The translations under genes were made by a program, and so were the position numbers. A DNA stretch of 41,147 bases from contig NZ_JANZNQ010000021.1 in assembly GCF_027257955.1 (NCBI RefSeq), positions 1-41,147 of the forward strand, given 5' to 3'. Below are positions 37,622 through 41,147 of the stretch, piece by piece (position 1 is the stretch's first letter; each line of letters opens with the position of its first letter). Origin of the DNA: Zhongshania aquatica. Its GTDB lineage: Bacteria; Pseudomonadota; Gammaproteobacteria; Pseudomonadales; Spongiibacteraceae. The notes below the pieces were generated by a model. The model was not told the origin of the DNA, did not search any database, and was given only the letters and a program-made list of their open reading frames with translations.

Positions 37622-37864
37622 GTATGGGCTTTCGTCCGTCCGCTTTTTACCAACTACCGACACTCCTTGCGCATGGCAATATTGCTTATTACCAGCAGCC
37701 GACTTTCCTTGCGCCAGACAGAAACTGATTTACCATAAATTGGCCATCGCGGGTTTCTACCATAAGATGTCCAAAGCGGACATCTTATGGGTGAATCGAC
37801 ATATCGCATCAGAATATAATTCCTTTTGTACCGAAACCGATCATATCGAACAGTGGAGAATGAA
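37622..37864. other. Gene-free flank right of the transposon
   Basis: No supported gene. The main structure is the 13-base inverted repeat at 37760-37790. No FTR1 coding remnant was found in any frame by eye. Confidence 0.5.
37760..37790. repeat. Perfect 13-base inverted repeat
   Basis: CCATAAGATGTCC (37760-37772) and GGACATCTTATGG (37778-37790) pair perfectly around AAAGC. No T-run follows, so it could be an operator or a strong hairpin in a leader for the 37865 gene. Confidence 0.75.
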
Positions 37865-38239
37865 ATGCAGAGTTTTATTTGGGGTGCCGCGAGTCTTGCC
37901 CTTATGGTTATTGTTATTCTTGTCTTTCTTGTTGTAAAAATCGACATTGGAGACGTCGTTTATGCAATGCTTAGCGGCTCCATAGTTGGTCTTCTAGCAG
38001 GAATTTATTCATTCAATAATGGAGGCGAGGCACATCGAAGCGTTTTGCTTATTTTCTCCGGCATCGCAGCATCTATTGGCAGTTGGTTATTTACTTTGCT
38101 CTTGCTCAAAATAACTACTGTCACCATTTATAGTAACACCGCGCTAGCATTTGATTTGATCGTCGGTCTCGTTGGCTCAGCATCGCTTTGCTTTTTTCTT
38201 CTTGGCCGTAATGTTGATAAGCAAACTGAAAAGGCGTAG
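37865..38239 (+). CDS. Hypothetical membrane protein
   Basis: The 124-residue product from ATG 37865 (behind TGGAGA) starts MQSFIWGAASLALMVIVILV and has four membrane helices, including YAMLSGSIVGLLAGIYSF and ASIGSWLFTLLLLK. It ends with a basic tail (LGRNVDKQTEKA). I do not recognise a family. A TTG further upstream is a less likely start. Confidence 0.6.
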   Translation: MQSFIWGAASLALMVIVILVFLVVKIDIGDVVYAMLSGSIVGLLAGIYSFNNGGEAHRSVLLIFSGIAASIGSWLFTLLLLKITTVTIYSNTALAFDLIVGLVGSASLCFFLLGRNVDKQTEKA

Positions 38240-38310
38240 TTATCCGCTAGTCAAAGTGACAATCCAGAACAAGGGAGCCTCAATATAAATATGTCAAGGA
38301 TGTACTAAGA

Positions 38311-38586
38311 ATGGGCAATCGTTTTAAGGAAGTTCAAACCGAAGGAAACGTTCTTTTACGTAAACAAATCGAAGAGTCGAAAGGCCGTTTTGTCACTTTT
38401 AGCAATGGATGCTGGCTAAGCCTACGGAGTGAGGATGGTCATATTTGTGGGACAAACCCTTATGGCCAAGACTGGTTTTGCAATGCTGTGGATGGCTGGG
38501 AAGATTCAGTATTAAGGTGGCTTTCATATTGGGATTCCTCAAGGGATGAAACTGGATCGCGCCTAACACCGATACAATCCGTCTAA
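38311..38586 (+). CDS. Hypothetical small soluble protein
   Basis: The 91-residue product starts MGNRFKEVQTEGNVLLRKQI and continues with a Trp-rich half (FSNGCWLSLRSEDG, YGQDWFCNAVDGWEDSVLRW). No signal or membrane segment. Family unknown; the rich aromatic content and open frame support a real gene. Confidence 0.5.
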   Translation: MGNRFKEVQTEGNVLLRKQIEESKGRFVTFSNGCWLSLRSEDGHICGTNPYGQDWFCNAVDGWEDSVLRWLSYWDSSRDETGSRLTPIQSV

Positions 38587-38629
38587 AATAAAACGCTCGG
38601 GAGGGGTTGCTGGTTAGAAAAGCCGTGTA

Positions 38630-39205
38630 ATGCTATCTGAAACAGACAGCAAAAGGATGGTTCCTGTGATTAACAACTCTCTGAAAATTAATATCGATGC
38701 GGTCACTTTTAAGGGGCTCTCGTCATCCCGCGCAAGGATGTTGAGCCTGGTCGCATCGCTAGCTCTATTCTTCACTTTTAATGGCTCACTCCTGCTGATC
38801 GCCAATCATGCTGACAGTGCCGGCTTGTTGCCCGGTGAGATACTCCTCCTCATTTTCTCGGTGTTGCTTTTTGAGTACATAGCGAGAGGCAAGTCTTCAA
38901 TGCTGTTCGTAGCTCGAATTTTGGTCGATGCGATGCCAATTTCTGTACTATTTAGGCATGACAAAATTGTACTTAGCCGTGGCCGGGCAGAGCTTGAGCG
39001 CGTATTGGCTGCAATGGATCTCTCAAAACTTGACGCCTACGCCAGCCTGAACCCCTGCATTTCGTCGTCTATTGCGGACAATCTCCGGGGTGTCGCCCGT
39101 CGAGGTGAATTAAAAGACTGGTTGAAAGACCCACGGCGCTTGGCCTCAGCAGCGAATTTGATGTACCAGTTGCACATCACTGAGGAGTTTGTCGCCTCTT
39201 GCTAA
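38630..39205 (+). CDS. Hypothetical membrane protein
   Basis: The 191-residue product has two adjacent membrane helices (MLSLVASLALFFTFNGSLLL and LPGEILLLIFSVLLFEYIA) and a cytosolic C-terminal half (LSRGRAELERVLAAMDLSKL). No family is recognised. An internal ATG at 38657 is also possible. A hairpin follows the stop. Confidence 0.55.
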   Translation: MLSETDSKRMVPVINNSLKINIDAVTFKGLSSSRARMLSLVASLALFFTFNGSLLLIANHADSAGLLPGEILLLIFSVLLFEYIARGKSSMLFVARILVDAMPISVLFRHDKIVLSRGRAELERVLAAMDLSKLDAYASLNPCISSSIADNLRGVARRGELKDWLKDPRRLASAANLMYQLHITEEFVASC

Positions 39206-39211
39206 GCCAAA

Positions 39212-39237
39212 ATTGGGGCACGGCTCTATGCCCCAAT
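39212..39237. terminator. Hairpin after the 38630-39205 gene
   Basis: ATTGGGGCA and TGCCCCAAT form a perfect 9-base stem around an 8-base loop. Read leftward the stem is followed by TTTT; read rightward by CTTACCC. A likely bidirectional terminator. Confidence 0.65.
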
Positions 39238-39306
39238 CTTACCCAATTCCGATCCTAGCTTTTGTACTATCACCACAGCACTCAAATTCAGATATCGAGG
39301 TTCTAA

Positions 39307-39585
39307 GTGGTGATACAGGGGCGGTTCAGCAATGGAAGGCGGAAAAAAATATACAACGCTGACGTATTCTCCAGCGATTTAAAGCGCTATCAGCTCGAAA
39401 CCCTGTCCAGTTCACCGTCCGACGCATACCACGAAATGGTCGCCTTAGCGGCTGAAGAGGGGATTAACCTGATCCGACTGATTGAGATCTATTCCGGGCG
39501 CCTCTCCGATCGCCAAACCAGCGATCACCCAGTTCTACTTCATCATGAAACGACCGACGACAACCCACTTCTTGGTCAGCCATAG
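39307..39585 (+). CDS. Hypothetical small protein
   Basis: The 92-residue product starts at GTG 39307 (VIQGRFSNGRRKKIYNADVF) and contains SSDLKRYQLETLSSSPSDAY and VALAAEEGINLIRLIEIYSG. It is soluble and mixed charge. No family recognised; the start codon is uncertain. Confidence 0.45.
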   Translation: MVIQGRFSNGRRKKIYNADVFSSDLKRYQLETLSSSPSDAYHEMVALAAEEGINLIRLIEIYSGRLSDRQTSDHPVLLHHETTDDNPLLGQP

Positions 39586-39592
39586 GTGTTCT

Positions 39593-40000
39593 ATGCAGAT
39601 TTTGAGAGTCACAGATGCTCCTGGCGAGTACCCAGATAGGCTCATCTACGGTGTCTTGGAGGCATTCCACTCATACACTCTTTATGAGTGTAAGGGCCGG
39701 GATGAAATATCCCTAGGAAATCCTGCGCAGACAGTAGTGCTCGACAATTTACATCTTGCCTCAGCACCTTCCCGCATAATCAATCAAATTATTCAGTCGA
39801 GCCAAACAGTTGACCGGCTGATACTGGTTGATCAACAAGAAGATCAGGAAATCCAAACACCAGAAGGATGTAGCGTTGACCATCACTTTGTTCTAGTCAA
39901 TTGCCGCTTCCTCCCTCAGTTTTTCTCCCAAAAACGAGACTATTATTTCGACCCGGCCGATGCGGTTATAACCCTACTAAACCTAACTAAAGCAGCCTGA
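39593..40000 (+). CDS. Hypothetical soluble protein
   Basis: From ATG 39593 the 135-residue product starts MQILRVTDAPGEYPDRLIYG and has an alternating beta-alpha pattern (TVDRLILVDQQEDQEI, HHFVLVNCRFLPQFF). I choose this ATG over the longer frame from 39482 because that overlaps the previous gene. Its stop is 4 bases before the next ATG, so they are probably co-transcribed. Confidence 0.5.
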   Translation: MQILRVTDAPGEYPDRLIYGVLEAFHSYTLYECKGRDEISLGNPAQTVVLDNLHLASAPSRIINQIIQSSQTVDRLILVDQQEDQEIQTPEGCSVDHHFVLVNCRFLPQFFSQKRDYYFDPADAVITLLNLTKAA

Positions 40001-40004
40001 AACG

Positions 40005-40574
40005 ATGAGTGATCCAGACGCGAAAGAAGAGACCGGTGCGCCGAAAAGCGCTGAATACACGGATGAAACAATACTATGGGAAGGGAAGCCTTCTCAAATC
40101 GTCAATCTTCCTACTTTCCTGTGGTGGGGTGGTATCTCGATAGCCATTCTTATTTTCAAGTCCATGTGGGACGATGGAATGGCTACACAGTACCCTCCGA
40201 TTGTGGATCTTATTATTTCTTGGTCAACAACCGGTGTTCAGGTCGTAGCTGTAACTAGCATGCTCTACGCCTATCTAGCAATCCGGTACACGCATACCAC
40301 TATTACACACAACAAAATTAAAGAAGTTAGGGGCATCACCAAGATTTTCAGGCAAGAGCTATTCTGCGAAATCAGCGACGTGAAGGACGTGAAAAGTCCC
40401 CCTGCAGGACTTCTTGCATTGTTTGGCCTTGCATCGATCGTCATGGAAACCTCTGACAACGACCAACCTACTATCAAGATCCGGGCGATACGCAACCGCA
40501 ACCTGGTCGTTGAACAGTTCCTCCCTGTGTGGAGAGAGTTGAAGGTAGAGCGTCGGGGATACTTTTCAGATTAA
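40005..40574 (+). CDS. PH-domain (bPH_2-like) membrane protein
   Basis: The 189-residue product has a charged N-terminus with ETILWEGKPSQ, two membrane helices (LPTFLWWGGISIAILIFKSM and VQVVAVTSMLYAYLAIRY), then a beta-rich domain (HNKIKEVRGITKIFRQELF, LFGLASIVMETSD). WEGKPS followed by two helices and ITHNKI is the layout of bacterial PH (YdbS/DUF304-like) proteins. Function unknown. Confidence 0.6.
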   Translation: MSDPDAKEETGAPKSAEYTDETILWEGKPSQIVNLPTFLWWGGISIAILIFKSMWDDGMATQYPPIVDLIISWSTTGVQVVAVTSMLYAYLAIRYTHTTITHNKIKEVRGITKIFRQELFCEISDVKDVKSPPAGLLALFGLASIVMETSDNDQPTIKIRAIRNRNLVVEQFLPVWRELKVERRGYFSD

Positions 40575-40584
40575 GGAATATGGT

Positions 40585-40869
40585 ATGACTTTTCGCAACT
40601 TCATCACTAAGGGAATATTAGCCGCATCAATATCAGCAGCTTCGACTAATCTTTATGCCTCAAGCCCGGCTGACACGGCACCGAATGTGAGTATCGAGGA
40701 GGTTAAGGCGATCTTTGGCGACGGTTTGGACACCGACAATCCGGTACTTCAACGCCTACTCCTTGCAATAGGTATGGAGAGAACTCGGCATGACATGGCC
40801 TTCCAAGAACAAAAGATAGGCATTCCTTATATAGTGGATGCCACACCTGCGTATTCCGGCCCAACCTGA
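40585..40869 (+). CDS. Secreted protein truncated by an IS21-type element
   Basis: The 94-residue product has a signal peptide (ILAASISAASTNLYA, cleavage before SSPA) and a short mature region (VSIEEVKAIFGDGLDTDN). The frame ends at TGA 40867-40869, the first bases of the IS end repeat TGATCA. The natural C-terminus has therefore probably been lost. It is 10 bases after the PH-domain gene. Family unknown. Confidence 0.55.
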   Translation: MTFRNFITKGILAASISAASTNLYASSPADTAPNVSIEEVKAIFGDGLDTDNPVLQRLLLAIGMERTRHDMAFQEQKIGIPYIVDATPAYSGPT

Positions 40870-40992
40870 TCACCGCCTGCGACGCAACGTGATCACCTGT
40901 CGCGAACGAACGTGATCACTCATTGCGATTCAAAGTGATCACTTTACGGGACTTATCGCAACGGGTGATCAGGTTGCCGCAATGACTGATCA
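40867..40992 (+). repeat. Phased TGATCA repeats at the IS21-type end
   Basis: TGATCA occurs at 40867, 40890, 40913, 40936, 40966 and 40987. The first four are spaced exactly 23 bases and share flanking words (for example CGAACGTGATCACT). About two helical turns per step suits transposase binding along one DNA face. Confidence 0.85.
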
Positions 40993-41074
40993 CCATCATT
41001 TTCCACACCACCTCATGCACTGAAATTCATCCTGTACTGCACGTTATCCTTGCCGCTTTTGCGCCGGGATGACG

Positions 41075-41147
41075 ATGCCAAACACGAGATTAGCAATGCG
41101 ACATATCAAAGAAATTCTCCGCCTTAAACTTGAGGCAAAGCTAAGTC
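41075..41147 (+). CDS. istA: IS21-family transposase IstA, start only
   Basis: From ATG 41075 the frame reads MPNTRLAMRHIKEILRLKLE and runs off the window. MRxxKEILRLKxExxLS is the helix-turn-helix start of IstA. ATG 41096 is an alternative start in frame. istB would follow outside the window. Confidence 0.85.
   Translation, partial: MPNTRLAMRHIKEILRLKLEAKLS

Larger units (their letters stand above)
40867..41147 (+). mobile_element. IS21-family element, left end (continues past the window)
   Basis: Multiple TGATCA-containing repeats lie in front of an istA start. Multiple transposase-binding repeats inside the ends are a feature of IS21-family elements. The element starts near 40867; its first base is not fixed and no partner end is available. 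Confidence 0.78.

Noticed and set aside
37572-37937. Rightward ORF of 121 codons
   Set aside because: It begins inside the transposon end and overlaps a better gene at 37865; the translation has no recognisable features.
40867-40992. Repeat array considered as CRISPR or plasmid iterons
   Set aside because: Units are short and partly conserved through the intervening bases, and they lead directly into istA, as IS21 end repeats do.

Overview
This 41 kb window is an accessory metal-resistance island of a gammaproteobacterium. The guess rests on the families present (Cus/Cop copper systems, an FNR/ANR-type box, a Tn4651-like Tn3 transposon, IS21). Gene content suggests a marine or environmental Pseudomonas/Marinobacter/Alteromonas-like host, but nothing in the sequence fixes the genus. 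Both window edges lie inside mobile elements: a Tn3-family transposase on the left and an IS21-family istA on the right.

Layout. (1) 1-998: 5' part of a Tn3-family transposase gene, leftward, with a plausible GGGG-type terminus near 998. (2) 1320-2982: AbiEi/AbiEii-type toxin-antitoxin pair. (3) 3074-3691: LysE-type exporter, then the broken tail of a cation diffusion facilitator gene. (4) 4023-11108: copper/silver efflux operon (Cys/His-rich periplasmic protein, DUF411 lipoprotein, cusC, a cusB-cusF fusion, cusA), with an ANR-like box upstream. (5) 11302-11802: a second Cys-rich secreted protein behind a well-placed FNR-type class II promoter. (6) 12199-20513: MerR-family regulator with a perfect operator, HMA chaperone, Cu+ P1B-ATPase, and a run of small membrane, PII-like, cupredoxin, Met-rich and HMA-like proteins, ending with an APC permease, a helical His/Cys protein and a DUF5676 protein. 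(7) 20538-24170, leftward: cytochrome c, Met/His-rich protein, copB, and the multicopper oxidase copA; divergent copRS (24367-26503) share a CusR/CopR-box intergenic region with copA. (8) 26481-26890: remnants of a merR and of a second cusA. (9) 27031-28194: the cytochrome-c half of an FTR1-type iron permease, cut by the next element. (10) 28192-37621: a complete Tn3-family mercury transposon with 48-bp inverted ends: tnpA, a membrane ORF, merA, merC, merP, merT, merR, tnpS, a recombination site and tnpT. (11) 37865-40869: six unrecognised or weakly recognised small genes. (12) 40867-41147: start of an IS21-family element with phased TGATCA repeats.

How the genes work together. CusCBA, the P1B-ATPase, the chaperone and the CopA oxidase/CopB pair cover cytoplasmic export, periplasmic oxidation and trans-envelope efflux of copper. 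Control inputs visible in the DNA are a MerR-type operator, a CusR-type box and two FNR/ANR-type boxes, which would link copper defence to low oxygen, when Cu(I) is more toxic. The mer module imports and reduces Hg(II). Repeated gene scraps (CDF, merR, cusA, FTR1) show that the island was assembled and eroded by several transposition and deletion events.

The points most worth following up are the FNR-type promoter on a Cys-rich copper gene, the transposon that removed the FTR1 half without leaving a target duplication, the merR gene abutting tnpS, the frameshift exactly at a signal-peptide junction, and the PII-like/DUF2933/methyltransferase module in the copper operon.
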